From assembly GCA_025059995.1 (NCBI GenBank), contig JANXCF010000006.1, positions 86,427 through 150,426 of the forward strand: DNA of 64,000 bases, in the 5' to 3' direction. Within the stretch, counting starts at the first letter, position 1. Each line of letters begins with the position of its first letter. Below the pieces are notes generated by a model that saw nothing but the letters and a program-made list of their open reading frames with translations, ran no database searches and was not told where the DNA came from. Made by a program: the position numbers and the translations under genes. This document shows, one piece after another, positions 9,380 through 17,162 of the stretch. The DNA comes from Leptospiraceae bacterium (lineage in GTDB: Bacteria > Spirochaetota > Leptospiria > Leptospirales > Leptonemataceae).

Positions 9380-9946
9380 CTATTCACTGAATTTTTGTAT
9401 GATTTCATTGATATCCTTTGCATGAGCGATTTCCCTTATGGCTGCTTCTGCGTCATTAATGATGTTAATAAGCCGAAAACTTTCTTGAGGTTCAAATTCT
9501 TGATTTATAAATTCTTCTCGAGCCATTGTAGAAGTTTTCTTATTGGCGATACCCACTCGGACCTTGATAAAATCCCAAGATTTTAAAGAATTCGCTAAGT
9601 TTTCTATTGCGGGATGTCCAAAACTCTGTTTACTCACATCCACAGCAATCTTTCCTAAGGGTAAAGTGATATCATCCATGATTACTACAATATCTTTAGG
9701 TTTTACACGCAAAAATGAAGCAATGTATAAAGCAGCTTCACCTGCTAAATTAGCATAAGTTTGAGGTTTAAGCAATACTATTTCCTCGTCATCAATAGAA
9801 CCTCTTCCGATAAGTGATTTTTTTTTCTTCGTTCGGATTTCAATATTATTATTATTAGCTATGATGTCTAAAATCTTAAATCCTATGTTTGAGCGTCGAT
9901 TTTGATATTTCTCTCCCGGATTTCCAAGGCCTATGATTAGCTTCAT
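9380..9946 (-). CDS. pth: peptidyl-tRNA hydrolase homologue with degenerate active site
   Basis: A 188-residue protein with the whole Pth fold signature: GLGNPGEKY (residues 6-14), LLKPQTYANLAGEA (58-71), DDITLPLGKI (91-100) and RVGI (130-133). Pth recycles peptidyl-tRNA in the cytoplasm. The catalytic histidine of the family (His20 in E. coli, in R-H-N-x-G) is a serine here: residues 17-22 read RRSNIG. The N of the GHNG motif (Asn114 in E. coli) is a proline (GHPA, 110-113). Asn9, Asn66 and Asp91 are kept. The codons were read directly, CGA CGC TCA AAC. It is therefore probably catalytically poor or inactive, or works by an altered mechanism; an active Pth may exist elsewhere in the genome. 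It has no Shine-Dalgarno and a promoter ending 6 bp before the ATG. Confidence 0.88.
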   Translation of the reverse strand: MKLIIGLGNPGEKYQNRRSNIGFKILDIIANNNNIEIRTKKKKSLIGRGSIDDEEIVLLKPQTYANLAGEAALYIASFLRVKPKDIVVIMDDITLPLGKIAVDVSKQSFGHPAIENLANSLKSWDFIKVRVGIANKKTSTMAREEFINQEFEPQESFRLINIINDAEAAIREIAHAKDINEIIQKFSE

Positions 9947-9952
9947 TTTCGT

Positions 9953-9982
9953 TATAAACTATAATGTTTTCTTGCTTGTCAA
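9953..9982 (-). promoter_or_regulatory. sigma-70-type promoter of the pth homologue, start predicted at the ATG
   Basis: Minus strand TTGACA (9982-9977), an 18-bp spacer and TTTATA (9958-9953). Only 6 bp separate the -10 box from the ATG (9946), so initiation 7 bp downstream would begin at the A of the start codon and give a leaderless mRNA. An overlapping TATAGT box would have only a 13-bp spacer and is less likely. Confidence 0.5.
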
Positions 9983-10164
9983 GTAAAATTTTATTTATAT
10001 TATAAAGACTCAAAAGGGGATCATTTTCTCCCTACAAAGAACTTTTTCAAAGCCTTCGGATAATCTTTTTATCCTTATCAGACGAAAAAAATTAAAATTT
10101 TTTTAAGTTTTTTTGCTACTGAATTTACAACTTTCTAAATTTTGATGTTGTGTGATTGGATTTT

Positions 10165-10449
10165 TCACTTCAAACCATAGAACTCTCTATTTTTTTGGAT
10201 ATAGGATTTCCATTTTTCGGGGACCTCGTCTTCAGGGAAAATAGCTTGGACCGGACAAGCAGGTTCACAAGCACCACAATCAATGCATTCTTCTGGATTG
10301 ATGTATAATTGTTTTCCAGATAAATTATTAGGATCATATCCATACTTAGACCATTCTTCTTTTGTTGGATGTATACAATCAACTGGACAAACATCAACAC
10401 AAGAAGTATCACATACCCCTATACAAGGTTCTGTAATCACAAAAGCCAT
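10165..10449 (-). CDS. dicluster ferredoxin (FdxA-like)
   Basis: A 94-residue cytoplasmic electron carrier. The first cysteine group is C9, C13, C17, C21-P and C25; the second is C55-x2-C58-x2-C61-x3-C65-P, followed by AIFPEDEVPEKW, which is diagnostic for the FdxA/seven- or eight-iron family. Compared with Thermus-type seven-iron ferredoxins, the position between C9 and C17 that is usually Lys is Cys13, so an extra ligand candidate is present. A loop of about 30 residues (WSKYGYDPNNLSGKQ) separates the two groups. A strong AGGAGGTC Shine-Dalgarno precedes the ATG. Monocistronic by position. Electron partners are not indicated by neighbours. Confidence 0.92.
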   Translation of the reverse strand: MAFVITEPCIGVCDTSCVDVCPVDCIHPTKEEWSKYGYDPNNLSGKQLYINPEECIDCGACEPACPVQAIFPEDEVPEKWKSYIQKNREFYGLK

Positions 10450-10864
10450 TTTGACCTCCTAAGTCTTTTAAATATATGTAAAAAAAAATAACTTATTGAA
10501 GTTGTATAGTATTTTTTAGATAGAAGATTGAAAGAACTTAATAAAACCAATTTTAACGTAGAGTTTCTGCCATAACCTTGAATTCTTTTGAGTTAATGAC
10601 TTTTTTAGTAAAGATTTTGAGCTTTTTTGCACTTTTTTAAAGATAGAATTATTCATTCGAATGAAATCATAAAATCGTTTGTTTTATTGGAGTTTTTTGT
10701 TAGTTTTAAGTATCAAAGTTTAACATCAATTTCTTTATTTTCAATTTCCATTATGCTTTATGCTTTACATGGATTTTTTAAAGCTTTGAGTGGATATGAG
10801 GTTTTATAAGAAAATGGTTTTAGAAAACCATAGTAATTTGTAAAAAATAGGGATTTACCAAAAA
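10450..10864. other. intergenic region of 415 bp between ferredoxin and Met8-like genes
   Basis: This divergent gap is very AT-rich. It must hold the ferredoxin promoter and that of the siroheme-synthase-like gene, but I see no clear -35/-10 pair. A perfect inverted repeat ATGGTTTT-AG-AAAACCAT lies at 10814-10831 without a following T run. A frame from a TTG at 10627 to a stop at 10809 would encode 60 residues with a hydrophobic centre; it has no Shine-Dalgarno and is not called as a gene. No RNA gene was seen. Confidence 0.6.
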
Positions 10865-11536
10865 ATGAAATTATATCCCATCGTTTTAAAATTAGATGAT
10901 CGAATTTGTTCCTTTGTTGGTGGTGGAAAATCCATTTATAAAAAAATTTATGATCTCTTACCATATTCACCCAAGATATTTTTATTAGCTGAATATATTA
11001 TTGATGAATTGGAGGAATTGGTTCAAAATCAAAAAAAGATCATTTGGATAAAATACATTAACTATCAGATTTTATTAAAGTCCTATTTGATTTTTCTTTC
11101 TGATGAAAAAGTCATAAAGAATCAAATAGAATATGAGGCAAATCCTTCGAACGAATTGGATACAGTCCTTAAATTTGCAAAGAAGTATTCTAAGTTTGTT
11201 TCATTTTTGGATAGACCTCAGTATTGTGATTTTTACAATACCCATATTTATGAGAAAGATTCGATTTTGGTAAGTATCTCCACTTATGGGCATGCACCCG
11301 TTGTTGGAAAGTACATAAAAAAAAAGTTAGATGAAATTATAACTGATGACTTGATTAAACTGACAGAATTTTTATCGAAATACCGTTCCAAAATTATCGC
11401 TCAGATCAAGGATTTTGAAAAGAGAAAGCAACTCTACGATCAACTTTTACAGCCATCTTTTTTGGAAGTTTTGAGAAATAGTGAAGATGAGGCTTTGGGG
11501 ATATTGTTGCAATTGTTAATCCAATACTCAAAATGA
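10865..11536 (+). CDS. siroheme synthase N-domain protein (Met8/CysG-N-like precorrin-2 dehydrogenase)
   Basis: A 223-residue protein matching the NAD-binding precorrin-2 dehydrogenase/sirohydrochlorin ferrochelatase domain. Residues 4-27 carry the pattern L-D-D-R-x-C-x-F-V-G-G-G-K-S-x-x-x-K, a version of the family's L-x-x-R-x-x-L-V-V-G-G-G-x-x-A-x-R-K. The middle has SKFVSFLDRPQ, where Asp aligns with the catalytic aspartate of CysG and Met8. SISTYGHAPVVGKYIKKKL fits the family's S-x-x-G-x-x-P-x-x-A-x-x-x-R motif. The protein ends after the helical domain with no methyltransferase fused. It would act late in siroheme or heme synthesis; no other tetrapyrrole gene before cobS/cobC is near. 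Divergence makes the enzymatic step uncertain. Confidence 0.72.
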   Translation: MKLYPIVLKLDDRICSFVGGGKSIYKKIYDLLPYSPKIFLLAEYIIDELEELVQNQKKIIWIKYINYQILLKSYLIFLSDEKVIKNQIEYEANPSNELDTVLKFAKKYSKFVSFLDRPQYCDFYNTHIYEKDSILVSISTYGHAPVVGKYIKKKLDEIITDDLIKLTEFLSKYRSKIIAQIKDFEKRKQLYDQLLQPSFLEVLRNSEDEALGILLQLLIQYSK

Positions 11537-11587
11537 TATTTTTTTGTGGATTTTTTTAATTTTATTATGATTTTAGAGATTTTATTT

Positions 11588-11603
11588 TGGTATAACTATT
11601 GCT
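11588..11603 (+). promoter_or_regulatory. sigma-54 promoter of the Hsp20 pair
   Basis: TGGTATAACTATTGCT has the -24 TGG (11588-11590) and -12 TTGC followed by T (11599-11603), with GG and GC separated by exactly 10 bp as sigma-54 requires (consensus TGGCAC-N5-TTGCW). Transcription would start near 11614, about 24 bp before the ATG at 11638. A sigma-54 activator is encoded at 20415-22502 in this window. Confidence 0.72.
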
Positions 11604-11637
11604 TAAATTCTAATCAAATCATTAAAAGGAGGTGCTT

Positions 11638-12045
11638 ATGATGTGGAATCGATGGGATGAATATTTATGGAACGATGTAATAGAGTTCATGAATACTATA
11701 AATGAAACACTAAGAAGTCGGGAAAGATATCCGAAGTTTCGAGTCTATGAAAATGATGATGGGATTTTATTAAAAAGTGAAATCCCCGGTGTGGAACCTG
11801 AAAACATCCAAATAGAGTTGCAAGATAATAATTTGGTCATTTCGGTAGAAAAGAAACAAGATCAACATGAGGGTGCCACTTTGTTGAGGAATGAAAGAGA
11901 ATTTGGAAAATTTACAAGAACCTTCCAATTACCCTTTAAAGTGAAGGACCAAGAAATTCAAGCTGAGTATAAATTGGGTATACTAACCATAGTTTTACCA
12001 AAGGCAGATGAAGAAAAACCAAAAAGAATTGCTATCAAATCATAA
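11638..12045 (+). CDS. small heat shock protein, Hsp20/alpha-crystallin family (first of pair)
   Basis: With the ATG at 11638 the protein has 135 residues; AAAGGAGG ends 5 bp before it, while the GTG at 11632 overlaps the Shine-Dalgarno and is rejected. The alpha-crystallin domain covers about residues 35-130, with SEIPGVEPENIQIELQDNNL, the RNEREFGKFTRTFQLP strand and the closing GILTIVLPKA. The product is an ATP-independent holdase that binds unfolding proteins in the cytoplasm. It lacks a clear C-terminal I-x-I motif (the tail is KRIAIKS, close to it). It lies 10 bp before the second Hsp20 gene, and the sigma-54 site lies just upstream. Confidence 0.93.
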   Translation: MMWNRWDEYLWNDVIEFMNTINETLRSRERYPKFRVYENDDGILLKSEIPGVEPENIQIELQDNNLVISVEKKQDQHEGATLLRNEREFGKFTRTFQLPFKVKDQEIQAEYKLGILTIVLPKADEEKPKRIAIKS

Positions 12046-12055
12046 GGAGGTTCAT

Positions 12056-12544
12056 ATGAAATGGAAAGATTTAGTTCCATGGAAAAAAGAAAGCCCAGAA
12101 TCAAAAGAAGAAAAATACGTAGCGACTAGAGATATTTTTGATACATTACAAAAGCGAATGGATGAACTTTTTGAAGAATTTGGTTTTTCTTCTCTACCCA
12201 GTTTTGAAAGAACTTTCTATCCAAAAGTAGATATTACAGAAAACGAAAATGAAATTGTAATCAAAGCTGATGTTCCCGGAATTGATGAAAAGGATTTAGA
12301 TGTATCAATAACCAAAGATGCCGTGATCATTCAGGGTGAGAAAAAATATGAACATGAAGAAAAAGGAAGTAATTTCTATCGAAAAGAGCGTAGCTTTGGT
12401 TCATTTAGAAGAGTATTACCTCTGCCAGTAGAAGTTGATGAAGCCAAAATCGATGCTACGTATAAAAACGGAGTTCTCACCATCAAATTACCAAAAGTAA
12501 AAACCTCATCTAACGTAAAAAAAATCCAAATCAAAAGTTCCTAA
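12056..12544 (+). CDS. small heat shock protein, Hsp20/alpha-crystallin family (second of pair)
   Basis: The start chosen is the ATG at 12056 with AAGGAGG 5 bp upstream; an earlier in-frame ATG (12008) lies inside the previous gene and lacks a Shine-Dalgarno. The 162-residue product has a Lys/Glu-rich N-terminus, DIFDTLQKRMDELFEEFG (typical N-terminal helix of class A bacterial Hsp20), the alpha-crystallin domain with ADVPGIDEKDLDVSI and ERSFGSFRRVLPLP, and GVLTIKLPKV. The C-terminal KKIQIKSS contains the I-x-I motif used for oligomer assembly. It forms an operon with the first Hsp20 and is closed by a terminator at 12555. The two paralogues are divergent, so hetero-oligomers are possible. 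Confidence 0.95.
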   Translation: MKWKDLVPWKKESPESKEEKYVATRDIFDTLQKRMDELFEEFGFSSLPSFERTFYPKVDITENENEIVIKADVPGIDEKDLDVSITKDAVIIQGEKKYEHEEKGSNFYRKERSFGSFRRVLPLPVEVDEAKIDATYKNGVLTIKLPKVKTSSNVKKIQIKSS

Positions 12545-12554
12545 ACTTCCTGAG

Positions 12555-12579
12555 CTGCCGAAAGGCAGTTTCTTTTTTT
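12555..12579 (+). terminator. intrinsic terminator of the Hsp20 operon
   Basis: CTGCC (12555-12559), a GAAA tetraloop and GGCAG (12564-12568) form a stem that A-T and G-T pairs can extend outward, followed by TTTCTTTTTTT. It lies 11 bp after the second Hsp20 stop and 50 bp before fliK, so fliK needs its own promoter or read-through. Confidence 0.85.
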
Positions 12580-12628
12580 ATTCAAAATTCTATCAAGAAA
12601 TTTTATAAACTTACGAACTCTAAAGTAG

Positions 12629-14173
12629 ATGAAAATCTTTTTTATAAAAAATGATATTGAGGGAACTGCGTTATTAGATTCGGTTCCAAAACAAAAAGCA
12701 GAAAATATAGAAGAAAAAGAAAAAGGAGGATTTTATCAACTGCTATTACAACAAACCCATCAAAATGAACTAAAAACAAATCATATCGAAAAACAAAATC
12801 ATCAAAATCAAAACAAACAGCAAGAAACACAAAAAGCTTTATCTGAAACTGAAAAAGAAACTGAAGAAAATCAAAAAAAACAAAACAGAAAAAAGACAAT
12901 CCATGAACCCAACGAACTAAAAGAAAAAACCATACAAGATTATTTATCTGAAGCAAAAGATAATTCTATTCCAAAAAACAATCACAAAAATGAGAAAGAA
13001 AAAATTGAAAAAAAGCTGGATTTTATTCCCATTGAAAGAACAGAAAAAAAGCTCCAGAATCAAAAAGAGCAAAAATCACAACAGATAGAAGAGATAAAAA
13101 AGAACGAACCTTCCACTGAAGGAAAAATCTTTGAAAAAGAACAAAATGTTTTTGGGATACGAGCATCTCTTTTAAATGATGAGTTTAAAATAAAAATCAG
13201 TGCTTCTGTGGATTTTCAAAAAAAAGAATTAGAACATCAAGAAAAACAGATCAAAGAGAACACTTTATGGCAACTTTTGAGTTTGCATAAAGAAAAAAAA
13301 GAAACAAAACAAGAAAAGCTCACAACAAAGGAACTCATTGATGAAATGTCAAAAAAAGAAATGCTTGTTTCCGAAAGACAAGAAAAAAGTAATCCAAGAA
13401 AACCTATTGAATCAAATGAAATCACATCAGCTCAGAAAGATAACAATCAACTCAACGTTTGGTCCAAGGAAAATTCTATTTTAAGCGATAAAATACAAAT
13501 CACCACAAAGCCAAAAGAATTAGAAACAAAAACTTTACCAAAAGAAGAAATACGTGATAAATTCTATGCTGAAAAAAACCCTCAACAAAGTGAGATTTTA
13601 ACCAATCCAAAAAGTGAAATAAGAGATGTAATAGATAAAAAGTTTGTTTCTCTTGATCAAAGTCTCAAAGAGGCATTAGAAGAACTCATTTCAAAAGCAA
13701 AGGTCCAAGTGGGGAAAAATGAATTTACGGCACAAATTCGCATGAACCCCGCCATATTTGGTTACATGTCGGTCAATATCAAATACGAAAATGGTCATTT
13801 GGTATTGAGGCTATTAGTGGATAATCAAGCTGTTTTTCAAAAACTAAATGATAGTGTGGAAATGCTAAAAAATGAATTTCAAAAGCATGGGATTTATTTG
13901 GAACAAATCCAAATTCGAATGAAAGAACCAATGCTTTCGAACTCAAACATGCAAGATTCAATGAATTTGTTTTATGATACCCAAGAAAATTTTCAATCAC
14001 CATCTCATCATAATCCCTATCTTGGGGATCATGAAAGAGAAAGATTTTCATATCAAAAAGAAAATTTTCAGTCAAACCAAGAATTAAAAATACAGAAAAA
14101 TAAAGAAGAACGAACTGAAGATTATAACCTCATGACCCTTAATACACACCATAATATCGAACTTTGGGGTTAA
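12629..14173 (+). CDS. fliK: flagellar hook-length control protein FliK
   Basis: A 514-residue protein with a long, low-complexity N-terminal part (residues 1-330) dominated by Lys, Glu, Gln and Asn, as expected for the extended molecular-ruler region. The conserved C-terminal Flg_hook domain lies at about residues 345-435 and includes AQIRMNPAIFGYMSVNIKYE and LVLRLLVDN followed by a helix ending EFQKHGIYLEQIQIRM. FliK measures hook length and switches export specificity at the flagellar type III gate. The position directly before flgD and flgE supports the call. The ATG at 12629 has no strong Shine-Dalgarno. Confidence 0.9.
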   Translation: MKIFFIKNDIEGTALLDSVPKQKAENIEEKEKGGFYQLLLQQTHQNELKTNHIEKQNHQNQNKQQETQKALSETEKETEENQKKQNRKKTIHEPNELKEKTIQDYLSEAKDNSIPKNNHKNEKEKIEKKLDFIPIERTEKKLQNQKEQKSQQIEEIKKNEPSTEGKIFEKEQNVFGIRASLLNDEFKIKISASVDFQKKELEHQEKQIKENTLWQLLSLHKEKKETKQEKLTTKELIDEMSKKEMLVSERQEKSNPRKPIESNEITSAQKDNNQLNVWSKENSILSDKIQITTKPKELETKTLPKEEIRDKFYAEKNPQQSEILTNPKSEIRDVIDKKFVSLDQSLKEALEELISKAKVQVGKNEFTAQIRMNPAIFGYMSVNIKYENGHLVLRLLVDNQAVFQKLNDSVEMLKNEFQKHGIYLEQIQIRMKEPMLSNSNMQDSMNLFYDTQENFQSPSHHNPYLGDHERERFSYQKENFQSNQELKIQKNKEERTEDYNLMTLNTHHNIELWG

Positions 14174-14178
14174 ACGTT

Positions 14179-14754
14179 ATGGAAGTGGAATTACTAAAAA
14201 AGAAGTATTTTCAACAAAACAAGTCAGTAAACATAAAAGAGTATTTTCGATTTAAAGAATACTTAGAAAAAAACAACTTACAGAATGTAGAGATTTATGA
14301 TAAAGCAAAGACTCTTGGGAAGGACGATTTTTTGAAGCTACTGATTACCCAGCTGTCTCATCAAGATCCTACTCGTCCTTTGTCAGATCAAGAGTTCATT
14401 GCGCAGATGGCTCAGTTTTCAGCTCTTGAGCAAATGCAGAACATAGCAAAAAGTATAGAAGTTTTAAATTCAAATCAGAACTTTGATTTTTTAGGAAAAT
14501 TTGTTGTAGGTAAAGATGAGGTCAGTGGTGAAGAAGTATCGGGAATCGTTGAAGCCATTTTTAGAGATGAAGCTGGGGATTATTATTTAAAAGTTCAAAA
14601 TGCAGCCATCAAAAAAGAAAAAGTCATTATGGTTTCCCTATCAAAACCACAAGATAACCAAAATACAAATCAGCAAATGTCAAATCCACTCTCAGAACAA
14701 AGCCAAAAAACCATCAAAGAATATCAAAATAACTTAATCGAAACTACGAGGTGA
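14179..14754 (+). CDS. flgD: flagellar hook assembly protein FlgD
   Basis: The chosen ATG at 14179 gives 191 residues; an in-frame TTG at 14164 overlaps the end of fliK and is less likely, while GGGG at 14166-14169 can serve the ATG. The FlgD N-terminal signature is clear: [19 protein letters not shown] followed by [19 protein letters not shown] (about residues 44-95). The C-terminal part contains [17 protein letters not shown] and is followed by a Gln/Asn-rich tail. FlgD caps the growing hook so that FlgE subunits can polymerise. It lies between fliK and flgE, 4 bp before the latter. Confidence 0.96.
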   Translation: MEVELLKKKYFQQNKSVNIKEYFRFKEYLEKNNLQNVEIYDKAKTLGKDDFLKLLITQLSHQDPTRPLSDQEFIAQMAQFSALEQMQNIAKSIEVLNSNQNFDFLGKFVVGKDEVSGEEVSGIVEAIFRDEAGDYYLKVQNAAIKKEKVIMVSLSKPQDNQNTNQQMSNPLSEQSQKTIKEYQNNLIETTR

Positions 14755-14758
14755 TTTT

Positions 14759-16150
14759 ATGATGCGTTCGTTGTATTCAGGTGTTTCGGGATTGAAAAAC
14801 CATCAAATACGTATGGATGTGATTGGTCATAACATTTCGAATGTGAATACTCATGGATACAAGTCAGAAAGAGTAAATTTTATGGATTTGATTAGCCAAG
14901 AATTAGCAGGAGCTTCAGAACCAAAAGAAAAGATTGGAGGTATCAACCCACAACAAGTGGGATTGGGTTCTTTGATCGCTTCTATCGATAAACTCATGAC
15001 TCAAGGTAGTTTACAAAACACAGGAAAAAATACGGATATTGCAATCTCGGGAGAAGGTTTTTTTATCATTCGAGAGGGTGATAAACAATTTTATACACGA
15101 GCTGGGTTTTTTGATTTGGATAAAGATGGTTATTTTGTTCACCCAGGAACGGGGCTTCGAGTTCAAGGATGGAATGTTCGTTATGATGATCAAGGAAATG
15201 CATTTATCAATACAGCTTCTACAATAGAGGATATTCGTATTCCCTTGTATCAGAAGAAGCCAGCAAAAGCCACCACAGAAGTAATCTATCAATCGAATTT
15301 AAATCAAGCCGTTGAAATCGTTCCTCCTGATGCTACTGAAGAGCAGATTCGTGAATTTATCTATGGACCTACGGATAAACGAAGAGGACATGCTACAACC
15401 ATTTTTGTATATGATCCCGAAGGCAATAAACGAGAACTACGATTAGAATTCTATAAGATTGATCAAAATCTTTGGAGAGGTAGGGTTTTTTTAGATGATG
15501 CTGAAAATCTCACAGTTAATGTTTTAGGTCCCGAGGGTTTTGATACTTTTATTCCTGGAAATAACCAGTTTGAAGTTGGTTTTACAAGTGATGGGAAATT
15601 AGCTTCTGTTTCTGATGGGACGGATGCCTTAACTACGGGTGATTTGGATGTGTTCATAAGTTTTCGTATTCCTGGTAATCCTGCAACTCAAACCATACGC
15701 CTCAAATTAGGAGAAGCAGGAAACGTCAATGGCTTGACTCAATTTGCATCGGAGTTTACCACCCGTGCAAAAGAACAAGATGGTTATCCCATGGGGTATT
15801 TGGAGTCGTTTTCAATTGACAATACGGGAACCATCATCGGCACCTACACAAATGGCATAACTGAACCTTTGGCGAAAATCGCCCTTGCTTTGTTTACAAA
15901 CCCAGGGGGATTAAACAAAGAAGGAGAAACTAAATTTAGCTATTCCATGAACTCAGGAGAACCCATCATTGGTGAGGCTGGAACAGGAGGTAGAGGAAAA
16001 ATCTTAGCAGGATTGTTAGAAATGTCGAATGTAGATTTGACCGATCAGTTTACGGATATGATTGTTACCCAAAGGGGGTTCCAAGCTAATTCCCGAACCA
16101 TCATCACAACTGATCAAATGATTCAGGAAGTGCTTGGATTGAAGCGATAA
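14759..16150 (+). CDS. flgE: flagellar hook protein FlgE
   Basis: A 463-residue axial protein. The N-terminus [19 protein letters not shown] and [15 protein letters not shown] form the rod/hook signature, and [18 protein letters not shown] is the second conserved block. The C-terminus contains [20 protein letters not shown] and [20 protein letters not shown], the coiled-coil D0 part. Two adjacent ATGs (14759 and 14762) follow a GAGGTGA Shine-Dalgarno; either works. FlgE polymerises into the curved hook joining rod and filament. In spirochaetes hook subunits are cross-linked through lysinoalanine in several species; whether this happens here cannot be read from the sequence. Its stop is 1 bp from the convergent DsbA-like gene. 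Confidence 0.97.
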   Translation: MMRSLYSGVSGLKNHQIRMDVIGHNISNVNTHGYKSERVNFMDLISQELAGASEPKEKIGGINPQQVGLGSLIASIDKLMTQGSLQNTGKNTDIAISGEGFFIIREGDKQFYTRAGFFDLDKDGYFVHPGTGLRVQGWNVRYDDQGNAFINTASTIEDIRIPLYQKKPAKATTEVIYQSNLNQAVEIVPPDATEEQIREFIYGPTDKRRGHATTIFVYDPEGNKRELRLEFYKIDQNLWRGRVFLDDAENLTVNVLGPEGFDTFIPGNNQFEVGFTSDGKLASVSDGTDALTTGDLDVFISFRIPGNPATQTIRLKLGEAGNVNGLTQFASEFTTRAKEQDGYPMGYLESFSIDNTGTIIGTYTNGITEPLAKIALALFTNPGGLNKEGETKFSYSMNSGEPIIGEAGTGGRGKILAGLLEMSNVDLTDQFTDMIVTQRGFQANSRTIITTDQMIQEVLGLKR

Positions 16151-16151
16151 A

Positions 16152-17150
16152 TTAATTCGTCAGCTCTTCTTGGATAATGGTCTCGAATTCAGTGATGGGA
16201 ACAGCCCCTGAGATTTTCCTTCCATTGATGAAAAAGGCTGGAGTTCCCGTTACTCCTAATCTTGTTCCTTCTTTTATGTTGTTTTGGATTTCTTCTTCGA
16301 TTTTTGGATCCTTCATGCAGTTTTGTAATTCTGTTTTAGAAATCCCTAATGCCATTGCTTTTTGCTCCAAAGAGGGAAGTTTTAGGTCTTCTTTGGTTCG
16401 ATTTTCTTTAAAAAGTGCATCAAAATAATCCCAGAATTTTTCTGGTTTCAATCGATAAACACATTTGGCTGCTTTGTGGGCATCCATAGCTAAAGCATGA
16501 AAATCCAAAGGAAAATCCTTAAACACCCACTTGATCTTATCTCCATATTTTTCTCGAAGTTGACGGGAAGTTTTTTGGGATTTTAAACAAAATGGACATT
16601 CAAAATCAGAAAATTCAACTATGACAATTTTTGCGTTCGGATTGCCTCTGTATGGGTCTCCTTTGATGTTTACTTCAAATCGTTCAACTGGTTGATAGAA
16701 TTTGTATTTTTGCTTGAGTCTTGCTACTTCTTTGAGGATTTCTTCTTGAGCTTTTTCTTGTTTTAAATAACTGAAAAGTCGGAACTTAAAGTCTTCTTTG
16801 TTGATTTCTTGTTCTTTCACTTGCCCTGATTGTACAAGTCTTTTATAAAGTTCTTCTACTTCTTGTTCTGTTGGGTTTGGAGCTTGATCTTGTATCCTTT
16901 GGATGTATTGATCGATCGTGAGACCTTTTTCTTTTGCTTCTTGTTCGAACATCCTTTGGTGTGCAAGTTCAACTAGGAGATCTCGGACTCGATCTTCGTA
17001 TTGTTTACGGATTTGTTTGAATTGTTCAGGGAAGGCTTTTTTTACATCTTCTTCTGTTAACTTATCCCCACCAACTTTTACGTAGACGCTTTCTTCTTTA
17101 CAAGTGGCATAAACAAAAACAAGTAATATCAAAATGATCCTTGTTTTCAT
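16152..17150 (-). CDS. DsbA-family thioredoxin-fold lipoprotein with SurA-like N-terminal helices
   Basis: A 332-residue exported protein. The start MKTRIILILLVFVYATC is a signal peptide with a relaxed lipobox ending at Cys17, so a lipoprotein is likely. Residues 25-150 are helical with VKVGGDKLTEEDVKKAF and a long charged helix, resembling the N-domain of SurA/PpiC-type chaperones. Residues 165-330 are a DsbA/BdbD-like thioredoxin fold with the active site CPFC in FSDFECPFCLKS and the cis-proline in TGTPAFFING. It probably makes or isomerises disulfides outside the cytoplasmic membrane. It precedes thrB by 12 bp with an AGGAG Shine-Dalgarno before its own ATG upstream. No DsbB partner is in the window. 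Confidence 0.85.
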   Translation of the reverse strand: MKTRIILILLVFVYATCKEESVYVKVGGDKLTEEDVKKAFPEQFKQIRKQYEDRVRDLLVELAHQRMFEQEAKEKGLTIDQYIQRIQDQAPNPTEQEVEELYKRLVQSGQVKEQEINKEDFKFRLFSYLKQEKAQEEILKEVARLKQKYKFYQPVERFEVNIKGDPYRGNPNAKIVIVEFSDFECPFCLKSQKTSRQLREKYGDKIKWVFKDFPLDFHALAMDAHKAAKCVYRLKPEKFWDYFDALFKENRTKEDLKLPSLEQKAMALGISKTELQNCMKDPKIEEEIQNNIKEGTRLGVTGTPAFFINGRKISGAVPITEFETIIQEELTN

Positions 17151-17162
17151 ACATTCTCCTTT

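Noticed and set aside
10627..10809. 60-residue hydrophobic frame with a TTG start
   Set aside because: No Shine-Dalgarno, no family, weak start. It is the only candidate gene in the 415-bp gap, but AT-rich non-coding DNA gives such frames by chance.
10814..10831. Perfect inverted repeat ATGGTTTT-AG-AAAACCAT as a terminator
   Set aside because: There is no T tract after it and no confirmed gene before it. It may still be a binding site.
12642..12956. 104-residue minus-strand frame with Phe/Leu-rich composition
   Set aside because: Antisense to the Lys/Glu-rich ruler part of fliK; the composition is a mirror of poly-A codons.
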